From assembly GCF_001665835.1 (NCBI RefSeq), contig NZ_LZSX01000032.1, forward strand, positions 174,725-238,724: a stretch of DNA of 64,000 bases, given 5' to 3'. The DNA is from Mycobacterium colombiense (GTDB lineage: Bacteria; Actinomycetota; Actinomycetes; Mycobacteriales; Mycobacteriaceae). Within the stretch, counting starts at the first letter, position 1. Each line of letters begins with the position of its first letter. The notes beneath the pieces are model-generated. The model did no database searches. It was not told the origin of the DNA and was given only the letters and a program-made list of their open reading frames with translations. This document shows positions 1-8,676 of the stretch, piece after piece. The translations under genes and the position numbers were made by a program.

Positions 1-471
1 CTCGTTGAGGGGGATGCGGTGCCGGGCGGTCAGCGCCTGCACGGCGGTGATGCCCGGGATGACGTCGAACGTGAAGGCGACCCGTTCGGCCACCGCGTCG
101 AGGATGCGCAGGGTGCTGTCGTAGAGCGACGGGTCGCCCCAGGCCAAGAACCCGCCGACGCCGTGCGGACCCAGCTCGGCGGAGATGGCGTCGGCCCAGA
201 TCTGCGCGCGGGCGGCGTGCCAATCGGCAACCGCGTCCCGATAACCGGCGTCGTCGGCCCGCTTGGGGTCGGGCAGCTCGACGAAGCGGTAGCCCGGCTC
301 ACGGATGAAACGGCCGCAGATCTCGCGTCGCAGCGCCACCAGGTCGCTCTTCTGCTCGCCCTTGTCCATCGCGAAGAACACCTGGGTGTCGTTGAGCGCC
401 TCGATCGCCTGCACGGTCACGTAGGCGGGGTCGCCGGCCCCGATGCCGATGACGTGAATGTGCCGGCCCAC
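1..471 (-). CDS. cobF: Precorrin-6A synthase (deacetylating) CobF, 3' end cut by window
   Basis: The reading frame stays open to the window edge, so only about 157 N-terminal residues are present (family length about 250). It opens with HIHVIGIGAGDP, the glycine-rich first motif of the precorrin methylases, followed by a region typical of CobF and an FLAWGDPSLYDS motif that forms the SAM/substrate pocket. CobF uses SAM to methylate C1 of the corrin ring and release acetate in aerobic cobalamin synthesis. I chose GTG at 471 because AGGAGG lies 8 bases upstream. It is divergent from the diiron oxygenase at 597. M. tuberculosis has lost cobF; M. canettii and other mycobacteria keep it near the Rv0943c neighbourhood, which matches the genes that follow here. 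Confidence 0.9.
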   Translation of the reverse strand, partial: MGRHIHVIGIGAGDPAYVTVQAIEALNDTQVFFAMDKGEQKSDLVALRREICGRFIREPGYRFVELPDPKRADDAGYRDAVADWHAARAQIWADAISAELGPHGVGGFLAWGDPSLYDSTLRILDAVAERVAFTFDVIPGITAVQALTARHRIPLNE

Positions 472-545
472 TACGCCCGCCTCCTGATGCTCGTTGCCCG
501 TCAGATTGCCGAATCGCAACCTCCAGTATCTAGCCGGGACCGCAA

Positions 546-566
546 GTACCCAGTACCATGGGTACC
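546..566. promoter_or_regulatory. Candidate operator: GTACC repeats upstream of the diiron oxygenase
   Basis: GTACC occurs three times (546-550, 553-557, 562-566), and TACCC (547-551) faces GGGTA (560-564) as a short inverted repeat. It sits 31-51 bases before the ATG at 597 and between two divergent genes, a reasonable place for a repressor site. No regulator is identified and the assignment is only positional. Confidence 0.3.
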
Positions 567-596
567 GTCTGAACACCGAACGGAGGGACGCCAGCG

Positions 597-1502
597 ATGA
601 CTACTCCGGTGAAGCCAGGCGGACCGAGTCGTGAAGACTTCTCGGACCGATTGCTGAAGGGCTCGGTCAAAAAGTCCTACGAACCCGTCGTCGACATCGA
701 CTGGGACGCCCCGCTGGACCCGGACAAGTTCTATCTGCCGCCGCGGCTGGTGTCGCTCTACGGCACGCCGATGTGGGACGAGATGACCCGCGAGCAACAG
801 ATCGAGCTGTCCCGGCAGGAATTGGTCAACACGCTGTCGGCCGGAATCTGGTTCGAGAACATGCTCAACCAGGCGCTGCTGCGCACGATCCTGCACGAGG
901 ACCCGACCAGCCGGTCGACCCATTACAAGCTGACCGAACTGGGCGACGAGACCCGCCACATGGTGATGTTCGGCAAGGCGATCGAACGCATCGGCGCCAA
1001 ACCGGTGCGCCCCAAACTGTTTCACCGGATGATCATCAACTGCCTGCCGCTGGCGTTTCAGCGCGGCTCGATGCTCTGGGTGGCTGCCCTGATCGGTGAG
1101 GAAATCTTCGACTCGCTGCAGCGGCAGATGATGGACGACCCCGAGCTGCAACCAATCATCCAGCGGCTCATGCGGATTCACGTCACGGAAGAGGCGCGCC
1201 ACATCCAGTTCGCGCGCGACGGTGCCCGCAAGCGCGTCGTCGAGATGCCCCGGTTCAACCGCTGGTTCATGGCCAACATCAACGGGCTGGGCGGCTACTT
1301 CTTCAACTACCTGTTCAGCAATCCCGTCCCGTATGCGCGAGCGGGTCTCGACCCCAAGCGGGCCCGCAAGGTCGCGCGCACCAGTCCGCATCGTCGCGAC
1401 GTACAGGTTGCCGGATTCGCGCCACTGGCGGCGTTTTTGACCGAGGTCGGCCTGATGGGCTCGATCGCGCGCCGCGGCTGGAAGCGCAGCAGGTTTCTGT
1501 GA
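597..1502 (+). CDS. AurF-like ferritin-fold diiron oxygenase
   Basis: This 301-residue protein has the carboxylate/histidine pattern of the AurF (p-aminobenzoate N-oxygenase) family: a Glu in WFENMLNQ near residue 87, GDETRH near 117-121, GEEIFD near 168 and TEEARH near 197. These would bind two irons for O2 activation. The substrate cannot be told from sequence; arylamine, fatty-acid or aldehyde oxidation are all seen in ferritin-like oxygenases. The ATG follows a GGAGGG ribosome site. The stop overlaps the GTG start of the next flavoprotein by 4 bases, so the two are probably co-translated and may act on the same substrate. Confidence 0.82.
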   Translation: MTTPVKPGGPSREDFSDRLLKGSVKKSYEPVVDIDWDAPLDPDKFYLPPRLVSLYGTPMWDEMTREQQIELSRQELVNTLSAGIWFENMLNQALLRTILHEDPTSRSTHYKLTELGDETRHMVMFGKAIERIGAKPVRPKLFHRMIINCLPLAFQRGSMLWVAALIGEEIFDSLQRQMMDDPELQPIIQRLMRIHVTEEARHIQFARDGARKRVVEMPRFNRWFMANINGLGGYFFNYLFSNPVPYARAGLDPKRARKVARTSPHRRDVQVAGFAPLAAFLTEVGLMGSIARRGWKRSRFL

Positions 1503-2734
1503 CGCAGCCGCGGGACCGCGCCGAGCGCCGCTGCCACATCGCCGTCGTCGGGGCGGGCGCCTGCGGCCGGAGCGCCCAAAGCGCCTTGCTGGCAGCCGGT
1601 TTCACCGACCTGGTGATGCTCGAGCGGCCCACCCCGGACGCGCGCTTTGACGACGGCTCCGATACCTGGCTGTTGACCACGGCGGAGGGCGACCAAATCA
1701 AGGCCGATGTCGTCGTCGCCACCGACCCTCCGGCGCAGCGGCCCTGGCTGCCCCGCGTCCCCGGACGCGACGAGTTCGGCGGAGCGGCGTTTCACGCCGC
1801 GGCGTGGGATCCCGGATTCGATCCGTCCGACAAGCAGATCGCGGTAATAGGCACCGACGCCGCCGCCGCCCACCACCTCGGGCGGCTGGCCCAAGCGGCG
1901 GCGTCGGTTACCGTGTTCGCCCACGCACCGCGCCGCGTCGTGCCCGACATCCCGGTGTGGTCCACCCGCGCCACACGCTGGCTGCGCCGCCGCACACCGG
2001 CCTCGCGATCCCGGGTCGCCATCGCCGGGTCCGCGATCGAGGCGATCACCGCATCGGGCGTGCGCACAGCCGACGGCGCCGTCCACCGCGTCGACGCCAT
2101 CATCTACGGCACCGGCTACTTCATCCCCGAGGACGCCGCCGACCAGACCCTGGTCGGCTCGGCCGGGCTGACCATCCGGCAGGCCTGGCACGACGGCATG
2201 GAGCCGTTCTGCGGGGTGGCGATTCGCGGGTTCCCCAATTACTTCTTCGTCGCCGGTCCCGATCCGGATGCGCAGGCGCGCTACGTCGCCGAATGCCTGA
2301 AAGCCATGGGGCGCACGGCCAGTGGCCGCATCGAAGTACGCGCCAGCAGCCAGCGGGTGTTCAACGAGCGCGCCCAGTTGCGACCGGCTGAGCCGCCCTC
2401 GGTGGCGTCCGCCTTCGACCTCTCGGCCAGTGCGCCCGCCGGTGAAGACACGTACGACGGCGCCGCCACGCTGGAGATCGCCGGCGCCCACCACCCGGTA
2501 CGGGTCCGGCTGACCGGTCACCTGGACCCGATCGACGGCCGCTACCACTGGCAGGGAACGGTGTTCGGTTCTCCGTCGGGGCCCTTGGCCGGCGACATCC
2601 TCAAGCAATCACGGACCGGCACGCTGACGGTCGGGGAGCGCAGCGCGCCGGCGCGCATCGTCGAACAGACACCGTGGGGGACGCACTCGGTCGCCGGAGT
2701 GGGCGCTCCCCCCTACGCGCTGAGCAACCATTGA
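1499..2734 (+). CDS. FAD-dependent monooxygenase-like protein with C-terminal DUF4873 (Rv0943c-like)
   Basis: The 411-residue protein begins at a GTG inside the preceding stop (GTGA). An N-terminal FAD Rossmann motif, VVGAGACG, lies near residue 18. A second, degenerate dinucleotide motif, VIGTDAAAAH, follows near residue 118, in the arrangement of flavin monooxygenases. The segment between the two is shorter than in Baeyer-Villiger enzymes, so catalysis as a full monooxygenase is uncertain. The last ~90 residues (HPVRVRLTGHLDPIDGRY, then a PWGTHSVAGVG end) match the DUF4873 module often fused to such flavoproteins in actinobacteria. Coupling to the diiron oxygenase suggests a two-enzyme oxidation unit. 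Confidence 0.8.
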   Translation: MTQPRDRAERRCHIAVVGAGACGRSAQSALLAAGFTDLVMLERPTPDARFDDGSDTWLLTTAEGDQIKADVVVATDPPAQRPWLPRVPGRDEFGGAAFHAAAWDPGFDPSDKQIAVIGTDAAAAHHLGRLAQAAASVTVFAHAPRRVVPDIPVWSTRATRWLRRRTPASRSRVAIAGSAIEAITASGVRTADGAVHRVDAIIYGTGYFIPEDAADQTLVGSAGLTIRQAWHDGMEPFCGVAIRGFPNYFFVAGPDPDAQARYVAECLKAMGRTASGRIEVRASSQRVFNERAQLRPAEPPSVASAFDLSASAPAGEDTYDGAATLEIAGAHHPVRVRLTGHLDPIDGRYHWQGTVFGSPSGPLAGDILKQSRTGTLTVGERSAPARIVEQTPWGTHSVAGVGAPPYALSNH

Positions 2735-3131
2735 GCCGATAAGTGCACCGCCGCGTCGGCTGACGCGCGGCGTGATGATTGATGCCTTTTGCGCTGGTTA
2801 ACCATCTGTTTTTCCGGGCATACCGAAAAGTTTGGCGGTGGTCACCGCGTGGTAACCCCGGGGGAAGCGCTTGCTGGGCATTTGACTCCATAGCGCGTCG
2901 GGGCGGATTGGTCGACTCCCCGACGGGTGTGGGAGGGGGGCGCATGGTGCTTTCGTTGCGGGCTTGCGGCATGGACTTACCGGGATCCCAATCGCAGCCT
3001 GGGGTTTCCGGCTGTATCGAGGCCGCTGGTTCGCGAAGTACACTTTTGCCGCGGAGAGCGGATACTCAAGCAGTCGGCCCGGCATGATGCGAGGAGCGGG
3101 AAATGGAACCGGACGCCAGGACCGAGCTGGG
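2735..3131. other. Non-coding interval upstream of the STAS-domain gene
   Basis: No convincing gene is seen in these ~400 bases. A GGTTA near 2797 followed 15 bases later by GGGCAT is a loose match to the SigF promoter pattern. It would suit a stress regulator downstream, but it is imperfect and about 310 bases from the chosen start. A long upstream extension of the next frame exists but its composition is unlike the conserved protein. Confidence 0.35.
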
Positions 3132-3875
3132 ATGAGCCCGGTGGCCATTGGGATGCGGACCGATGACTCGGTTGCCGTTCTGACCGTCGACGGCGAGCTT
3201 GATGCCGCCCAATCCAGCGCACTTCGCGAACGCATCCTCAAAGCCACGCTGGACGATGCTGCCGCCGTGATCGTCAACGTCTCCGGCCTCAAGGTGCACA
3301 CCGAATCGGCATGGGCGACCTTCATGGGCGCGTACTGGCAGGTCGGCAGCGCCCCCCACATTCCGATCGTGCTGGTCTGCACCAACCGGGCGGCCCGCGA
3401 TGCGATCACCAATAGCGGTGTCACCCACGTCATGCCGGTCTATGCGAGCGAGAAAGCCGCGCTGAAGGCGATCGGCCAGAACAGCCGCCGCCCGGTGCGG
3501 CGCGCCGATGTGCAGCTGCCCGCGGACCTGACCAGCCTCCGCGAGTCACGGCGGCTGGTCCGCGAATGGCTCACCACCTGGTCGCAGTCCAAGCTCATTC
3601 CGGTGGCGCTGGTGGTGGTCAACGTGTTCGTGGAGAACGTGCTGGAACACACCGCCAGCGTTCCGGGGGTGCGCATCGAAGCGCAGGGCACCACGGCGAC
3701 CATCGCGGTGTCGGATGCGAGCAACACACCCGCGGTGCGACTGCCGTCGCCGAAGAAGGGTATCGACGTGTCCGGGCTGGCGATCGTCGACGCGCTGTCC
3801 CGAGCGTGGGGCAGCACGCCCACCTCGTCCGGGAAGACGGTGTGGGCGGTCATCGGCCCCGAGAACCAGCTCTAG
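3132..3875 (+). CDS. STAS domain plus HATPase-like regulatory protein (Rv0941c-like)
   Basis: From the ATG at 3132 the product is 247 residues, near the length I recall for Rv0941c (about 250). The frame is open further upstream, but that extension looks non-coding. Residues ~10-110 form a STAS domain (AVLTVDGELDAAQSSAL, VIVNVSGLKVHTES), the fold of anti-sigma-factor antagonists. Residues ~125-247 resemble a GHKL ATPase of the anti-sigma kinase type: NVFVENVLEHT looks like the N-box and GIDVSGLAIVDALS the glycine-rich lid. The combination suggests a partner-switching regulator of a stress sigma factor. The target is unknown. Confidence 0.78.
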   Translation: MSPVAIGMRTDDSVAVLTVDGELDAAQSSALRERILKATLDDAAAVIVNVSGLKVHTESAWATFMGAYWQVGSAPHIPIVLVCTNRAARDAITNSGVTHVMPVYASEKAALKAIGQNSRRPVRRADVQLPADLTSLRESRRLVREWLTTWSQSKLIPVALVVVNVFVENVLEHTASVPGVRIEAQGTTATIAVSDASNTPAVRLPSPKKGIDVSGLAIVDALSRAWGSTPTSSGKTVWAVIGPENQL

Positions 3876-3939
3876 CCCAAACCCTGTTCTAGTCGGAGGC
3901 CGGGGCGCCGCCGCGCCGATCTGCCGGTTGTGCTGAAAC

Positions 3940-3953
3940 TAGAACACGTTCTA
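3940..3953. promoter_or_regulatory. KstR-like operator TAGAACACGTTCTA
   Basis: The 14-mer fits the published KstR consensus TnnAACnnGTTnnA exactly and lies inside a 7-bp-arm inverted repeat (CTAGAAC-N2-GTTCTAG, 3939-3954). It is 36 bases before the GTG of the F420-type oxidoreductase. KstR is the TetR-family repressor of cholesterol catabolism in mycobacteria. I recall Rv0940c, the apparent ortholog, among KstR-controlled genes. Confidence 0.75.
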
Positions 3954-3989
3954 GTGTCGACTGACGACCCCTTCAGGAAGGCAGATGAC

Positions 3990-4856
3990 GTGCGGTTTAC
4001 CTACGCAGAGGCGATGACGGACTTTAGGTACTACATCCCGCTGGCCAAGGCAGCCGAGGCGGCCGGCTACGACGCCATGACGATCGCCGACAGCATCGCC
4101 TACCCCTTCGAATCCGACTCGAAGTACCCCTACACCCCGGACGGCAACCGCGAATTCCTGGACGGCAAGGAGTTCATCGAAACCTTCGTGCTCACTTCGG
4201 CATTGGGCGCGGTGACCACGAAGCTGCGGTTCAACTTCTTCGTGCTCAAGCTGCCCATCCGGCCACCGGCGTTGGTGGCCAAGCAGATCGGGTCGCTGGC
4301 CGCGATGACCGACAACCGGGTGGGCTTCGGCGTCGGCACCAGCCCGTGGCCCGAGGACTACGAGTTGTTGGGTGTCCCGTTCGCAAGGCGCGGCAAGCGG
4401 ATGGACGAATGTATCGAGATCATCCAGGGCCTCACCACCGGCGACTACTTCGAATTCCACGGCGAGTTCTACGACATCCCGAAGACCAAGATGACCCCGG
4501 CCCCCACCAAGCCCGTCCCGATTCTGATCGGCGGCCACGCCGACGCGGCGCTGCGGCGCGCGGCGCGCCTGGACGGCTGGATGCACGGCGGCGGCGACCC
4601 CGAGGAACTCGACCACCTGCTGGCCAAGCTCAAGAAGTTCCGCGAAGAAGCCGGCAAGAGCGGGCCGTTCGAGATCCACGTGATCTCGGCCGACGCCTAC
4701 ACCGCGGACGGCATCAAACGGCTCGAGGACAAGGGCGTCACCGACGTCATCGTCGGCTTCCGCATCCCCTACATCAAGGGCAAGGACACCGAGCCGCTGG
4801 ACAGCAAGATCCGCAACCTGGAGATGTTCGCCGAGAACGTGATCGCGAAGCTTTAG
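3990..4856 (+). CDS. Luciferase-like (F420-dependent type) oxidoreductase, Rv0940c-like
   Basis: The 288-residue protein is a TIM-barrel luciferase-like enzyme: [20 protein letters not shown] near the N terminus, [20 protein letters not shown] in the middle and [20 protein letters not shown] in the cofactor-binding half. Such proteins use coenzyme F420 or FMN to reduce or oxidise small molecules. GTG at 3990 is chosen because an AGGAAG ribosome site precedes it and the length matches the Rv0940c family; a longer frame upstream would run through the operator. Control by a KstR-like site points to a role in sterol or lipid breakdown. Confidence 0.85.
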   Translation: MRFTYAEAMTDFRYYIPLAKAAEAAGYDAMTIADSIAYPFESDSKYPYTPDGNREFLDGKEFIETFVLTSALGAVTTKLRFNFFVLKLPIRPPALVAKQIGSLAAMTDNRVGFGVGTSPWPEDYELLGVPFARRGKRMDECIEIIQGLTTGDYFEFHGEFYDIPKTKMTPAPTKPVPILIGGHADAALRRAARLDGWMHGGGDPEELDHLLAKLKKFREEAGKSGPFEIHVISADAYTADGIKRLEDKGVTDVIVGFRIPYIKGKDTEPLDSKIRNLEMFAENVIAKL

Positions 4857-4884
4857 CGGCGGTCGCAAGCGCGGCGGTAAAGCG

Positions 4885-5691
4885 TTACAGCACATCCCAT
4901 TTCGGAGCACGCTTTTCCCGGTGCGCCATCGCGGCCTCGACCGGGTTGTTCGTGAAGCCGCTGAGGATCTGGGTACGGTTCTCGATCTCTATGGCATGGC
5001 GCAGGCTGGGCGCGTCCAGCGCGGCGTTGAGGCCAATCTTGGTCTGCCACACGCCGTATGCGTTGTTCTCGGCGATCGAGCGGGCCAGCTTGAGCGCGGC
5101 CGGCATCAGCTCATCGGGGGCGACGACCTCGTGCACCAGCTTGATGCGATAGGCCTCGGCCGCGTCGATGATGCGACCGGTGAGCATGAGTTCGCGGGCC
5201 ACCCCGGCGCCGACGATCTTGGGCAGCAGGTAGCTGGTGCCCATGTCCATCGACGAGAACCCCGCCTTGATGAACACCGAACCGAACCGCGCCTGCTCGG
5301 AGGCGACCCGGATATCGCAGACCAACGAGAACGCCAGCCCACCCCCGACGGCAACACCGTTCACCGCGCCGATCACCGGAATGTCCATCTCGTAGATCCG
5401 GGTGTACAGGGTGGCCAGCCGGACCTGGGCGTCGTAGTTGACCTTGAACGCCGGGGTGGTCGGCTTGTTCTGCGTCCAGGGCCGGCCGGTGCCGCTCAGG
5501 TCGGCGCCGGCGCAGAATCCGCGTCCGGCACCGGTCAGGATCGCCACCCGGTACTCACCGTTGTCCAGCACGTCCAGGGCCTCGTGGACGCCGTCGATCA
5601 ACGACCCATCGATGGCGTTGAGGCGCTCCGGCCGGTTCAGGGTGATGCACGCGATGTTGTCTTCGAGACGTTCCAGTGTCACTGCAGCCAT
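4885..5691 (-). CDS. Enoyl-CoA hydratase/isomerase family protein
   Basis: From ATG at 5691 the product is 268 residues, normal for crotonases. Family marks are [26 protein letters not shown] and [20 protein letters not shown], which build the oxyanion hole, and [17 protein letters not shown], where the usual catalytic Glu region carries Asp. The enzyme would hydrate, isomerise or hydrolyse an acyl-CoA; the exact substrate is open. The frame extends further upstream but only into the methyltransferase promoter region. It is convergent with the F420-type gene and divergent from the methyltransferase. Confidence 0.87.
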   Translation of the reverse strand: MAAVTLERLEDNIACITLNRPERLNAIDGSLIDGVHEALDVLDNGEYRVAILTGAGRGFCAGADLSGTGRPWTQNKPTTPAFKVNYDAQVRLATLYTRIYEMDIPVIGAVNGVAVGGGLAFSLVCDIRVASEQARFGSVFIKAGFSSMDMGTSYLLPKIVGAGVARELMLTGRIIDAAEAYRIKLVHEVVAPDELMPAALKLARSIAENNAYGVWQTKIGLNAALDAPSLRHAIEIENRTQILSGFTNNPVEAAMAHREKRAPKWDVL

Positions 5692-5766
5692 AGGGGAACC
5701 GTAAGCGACGTCGCTCTTTACCGAGGAGGCATACCGTGGTTTTGCCACCACATCGAAGGAGCAGCC

Positions 5767-6684
5767 ATGGCACGAACCGAAGGTGACACCTGGGACCTGG
5801 CCAACAGTGTGGGCGCCACCGCCACCATGGTGGCCGCGGCCCGGGCGGCCGCGACCAAACGCCCGCAACCGGTCATCACGGACGAGTTCGCCGAGCCACT
5901 GGTGCGCGCCGTCGGGCTGGACGTATTCACCAGGCTGGCGGCCGGCGAACTCGATTCAATGGACCTGGAGAAGGGTGTCGGATTCTCGCGGATGGTGGAC
6001 ACATTCGCCGCCCGGGCCCGGTTTTACGACGACTATTTCGCCGCGGCAGGGCAGGCCGGGCTGCGCCAGGTGGTGATCGTGGCATCGGGCCTGGACTCGC
6101 GGGCCTACCGGCTGCGGTGGCCGTCCGGGACGACGGTGTACGAGATCGACCAGCCGGAGGTGATCGCGTTCAAGACGGCGACCCTGGCCGAGATCGGCGC
6201 GGCCCCGACCGCCGAACTCCGCACCGTGGGTATCGATTTGCGTGAAGACTGGCCGGCGGCATTGCAGGCTGCGGGCTTTGACCCGGATCAAGCGACGGTG
6301 TGGCTCGCCGAGGGCGTGCTGATCGGGTTCCTTCCGCCTGAGGCCGAAGTTCGGTTGCTGGACGCCATCATTCCGTTGTCCAGCGAGGGGAGCCGGTTCG
6401 CCGCGGACTTCGGGACCGTCGCCCCGACGACGCCGGAGGGGCAGGAACAGGCCCGGCTGATGACCGAGGGGTGGCGACGGCAAGGGCTCGATCTGGACAT
6501 CGCCGGCTTGGCCTACCCCGGTGAGCACACCGACGTCGCCGCGCATCTGGCCGCAAACGGCTGGGATACCACCACATTTCGGCTCACCGACCTGTTCTCC
6601 GCCGCGGGCCTACCGGAACTGGAGCCCGCCGAGCATCAGGTTCCCGCCAGCACGATCAGCTTCGTCAGGGCGGTGCGGCTCTAG
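5767..6684 (+). CDS. Putative S-adenosyl-L-methionine-dependent methyltransferase (TIGR00027 type)
   Basis: The 305-residue product belongs to the large mycobacterial family of putative SAM methyltransferases. It opens with [19 protein letters not shown] and has the [12 protein letters not shown] motif I and [13 protein letters not shown] motif II of that group, followed by [20 protein letters not shown] at 5767 follows a GAAGGAG site. Members (leucine carboxyl methyltransferase-like) are thought to O-methylate small molecules or lipids; the substrate is unknown. It is divergent from the enoyl-CoA hydratase. Confidence 0.87.
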   Translation: MARTEGDTWDLANSVGATATMVAAARAAATKRPQPVITDEFAEPLVRAVGLDVFTRLAAGELDSMDLEKGVGFSRMVDTFAARARFYDDYFAAAGQAGLRQVVIVASGLDSRAYRLRWPSGTTVYEIDQPEVIAFKTATLAEIGAAPTAELRTVGIDLREDWPAALQAAGFDPDQATVWLAEGVLIGFLPPEAEVRLLDAIIPLSSEGSRFAADFGTVAPTTPEGQEQARLMTEGWRRQGLDLDIAGLAYPGEHTDVAAHLAANGWDTTTFRLTDLFSAAGLPELEPAEHQVPASTISFVRAVRL

Positions 6685-6726
6685 CCGACGCGCAGGCGCA
6701 CACTCGCTCGCGCGGGTGGCCGCCCG

Positions 6727-8676
6727 TCACGCGGACCGCTTGGCCAGCCACTCGGCCTGCATCACCAGCAGCGCCATGACCTCCAATTGCGGGGTCTGCG
6801 AATCGAGTTCGCGGTATCGCTGATAGACGTTGACGACGACGCGCTCGGCGTCCAGCCAGGTGGCGTACTCGCCGAGGTCGATGGTGTCGGCGGCCTCGGC
6901 CCACGACAAGCCCCGGCGATAGGCGGCCTCGGCCTGTTCGGCGACGTGCACGAGATAGCCACGCACCGCGCGGATTCCGTCCGGATCGGTGACGGGGCCG
7001 TGTCCGGGCACCACCGTGGGCGCGTCCAGCGCGATCATCGTGTCGCACGCCGCGACCCAGTTGGCGATCGGGCCGGCCCAAACGATAGGTGTGCAACCGA
7101 TGAACAGCAGGTCGCCGCCGAACAGCACCCCCGCGTCGGGCACGTGCACCACCGAGTCGGCCGCGGTGTGCGCGGGACCCAGATTCAGGATGTCGATCCG
7201 CCGCCCGCCCACCTCAACGGACAGGTTGCGCTCGAAGGTCTGGTCGGCGTTGCGCAGCGTGATGTTGCTGAAGTCGAAGTGCCCGAAGCGTTCTCGCGTG
7301 TACGGGGTCGCCACCGGCCCGAGGTTGGCGGTTTGCGCCATCGCCAGCATATCGGGCGCCGTCCCGTGCTGGATCTCCTCGGCGGTGCCGCGCGCGGCGA
7401 TGATTCGCACCGACGCGTCGAGCAGTTGGTTGCCGTGGGTGTGGTCGCCGTTGGAGTGGGTGATCAACGCGTCGGTGATGGGTGCCGGCCCGGTGATGGG
7501 CCGCATGGCGGTGAGCATCTCGCGGGTCAGCGCCAGGTCGAACAGGGTGTCCACCAACAGGGACGCGCCCTCGCCGGCGATCAGCCCGGCGTTGCTCCAC
7601 CCGTAGCCCCCGTCCGGCAGCGTCCATGCCCACACCCGGTCGGCGACCTGATGCAGCCCGCGGGTGTAGGGCACCCGGGCCGGTGCCCGATTGACCCGCG
7701 GCACGGCGGGCGCGGCGTCCGGGTTGGGCCTCGCCGCCAACACGTGTGGCGCGCTGCTCGCGCGGACGGTCTGCCGGGTCTCTCCCAAGCCCTGGACTTG
7801 GAGCGTGACGACGTCGCCGTCGTGCAGCCAGCCGGGAAACGATTCCAGCGCACCGGGATTGAGGTGCTCGACCAGTGTGCAGGTAGGCACCGTCCCAGAG
7901 CCGATGACGTCGCCGGGGTTGAGGGTGACGCCGCGCGACGCGTAGGAGATAACTTCGCCGAAGGTCCAGTCCATCTGGGCGGTCGACCCCGTACCGATGA
8001 CGGCGTCGTTGAGCAAGGCCGTGACCTGCAGGTCCAGCTTGCCTGGATGGGAGGGGTGGCGGTACGGCTCGAGTTCGTCGGGGGTCACCAGGTAGGGACC
8101 CAGCGTGACACCGCTGTCCTTGCCCTTGCCCTGTCCGATACCCAATTGGCTTTCCATCTGCTGCAAGTCGCGCGCGGACCAGTCGTTGAAGATGGTGTAG
8201 CCGATGATCGACTGCTCGGCCTGTTCGACGGTGAGATCCTTGCCGCCCTTCCCGATTACCGCGGCGATCTCCAACTCGAAGTCCTGCCAAGCACTTCCGG
8301 GCGCCGTCGGCGCGTCGTCGTAGGGCCCTAAAACGGTTGCCGGACAGGCGAAGTAAAACGCCGGGATGCGGTACCAGCTGTCGGCGAGCAGCCGCCCGGC
8401 GCCCAGCGCGGCTTGGCAGTTGCGCATGTGGTCGAGGAAGCACAGGGAATCCCGGATGGACGGCGGGCGCGGGATGGGCGCCAGCAGGCGCACGTCGGCG
8501 AGCGGTACCGTCGCCGCCGGGGAGCGCTGCGCCTCCTCTCCCGCTTGCCGCAGTCCGTCAGGGCCTCGCGCGATCAGGTCGAGAAGCGTGACGCCCGCCG
8601 GCAGCGCGTGGACTGTGTCGCCGGAGAGGACCCCGACGCGCTGGCCGTCATCACCTTGGTAGGTAACCCATTTCAC
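6727..8676 (-). CDS. Fumarylacetoacetate-hydrolase domain fused to metallo-beta-lactamase domain (Rv0939-like)
   Basis: The 649-residue protein joins two enzymes. Residues ~1-320 are a FAH-type domain with the acidic metal site in DFELEIAAVIG and the NDWSARDLQ motif, as in 2-hydroxyhepta-2,4-diene-1,7-dioate isomerases. Residues ~340-649 are a metallo-beta-lactamase fold with a THSNGDHTHGN metal motif, a GPAHTAADSVV second-shell motif and VVPGHGPV. The start is a GTG at 8676 that overlaps the ligD stop by 4 bases (GTGA), so it is translationally coupled to ligD. The same gene pair is adjacent in M. tuberculosis. The fusion suggests successive steps on a ring-cleavage product, but this is inference. 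Confidence 0.87.
   Translation of the reverse strand: MKWVTYQGDDGQRVGVLSGDTVHALPAGVTLLDLIARGPDGLRQAGEEAQRSPAATVPLADVRLLAPIPRPPSIRDSLCFLDHMRNCQAALGAGRLLADSWYRIPAFYFACPATVLGPYDDAPTAPGSAWQDFELEIAAVIGKGGKDLTVEQAEQSIIGYTIFNDWSARDLQQMESQLGIGQGKGKDSGVTLGPYLVTPDELEPYRHPSHPGKLDLQVTALLNDAVIGTGSTAQMDWTFGEVISYASRGVTLNPGDVIGSGTVPTCTLVEHLNPGALESFPGWLHDGDVVTLQVQGLGETRQTVRASSAPHVLAARPNPDAAPAVPRVNRAPARVPYTRGLHQVADRVWAWTLPDGGYGWSNAGLIAGEGASLLVDTLFDLALTREMLTAMRPITGPAPITDALITHSNGDHTHGNQLLDASVRIIAARGTAEEIQHGTAPDMLAMAQTANLGPVATPYTRERFGHFDFSNITLRNADQTFERNLSVEVGGRRIDILNLGPAHTAADSVVHVPDAGVLFGGDLLFIGCTPIVWAGPIANWVAACDTMIALDAPTVVPGHGPVTDPDGIRAVRGYLVHVAEQAEAAYRRGLSWAEAADTIDLGEYATWLDAERVVVNVYQRYRELDSQTPQLEVMALLVMQAEWLAKRSA

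Noticed and set aside
501..1391. 296-codon frame antisense to the diiron oxygenase
   Set aside because: The sense frame has complete metal-ligand motifs; the antisense frame has none.
4921..5766. Long upstream extension of the methyltransferase frame
   Set aside because: It is antisense to the enoyl-CoA hydratase gene; the conserved methyltransferase N terminus and a good ribosome site fix the start at 5767.
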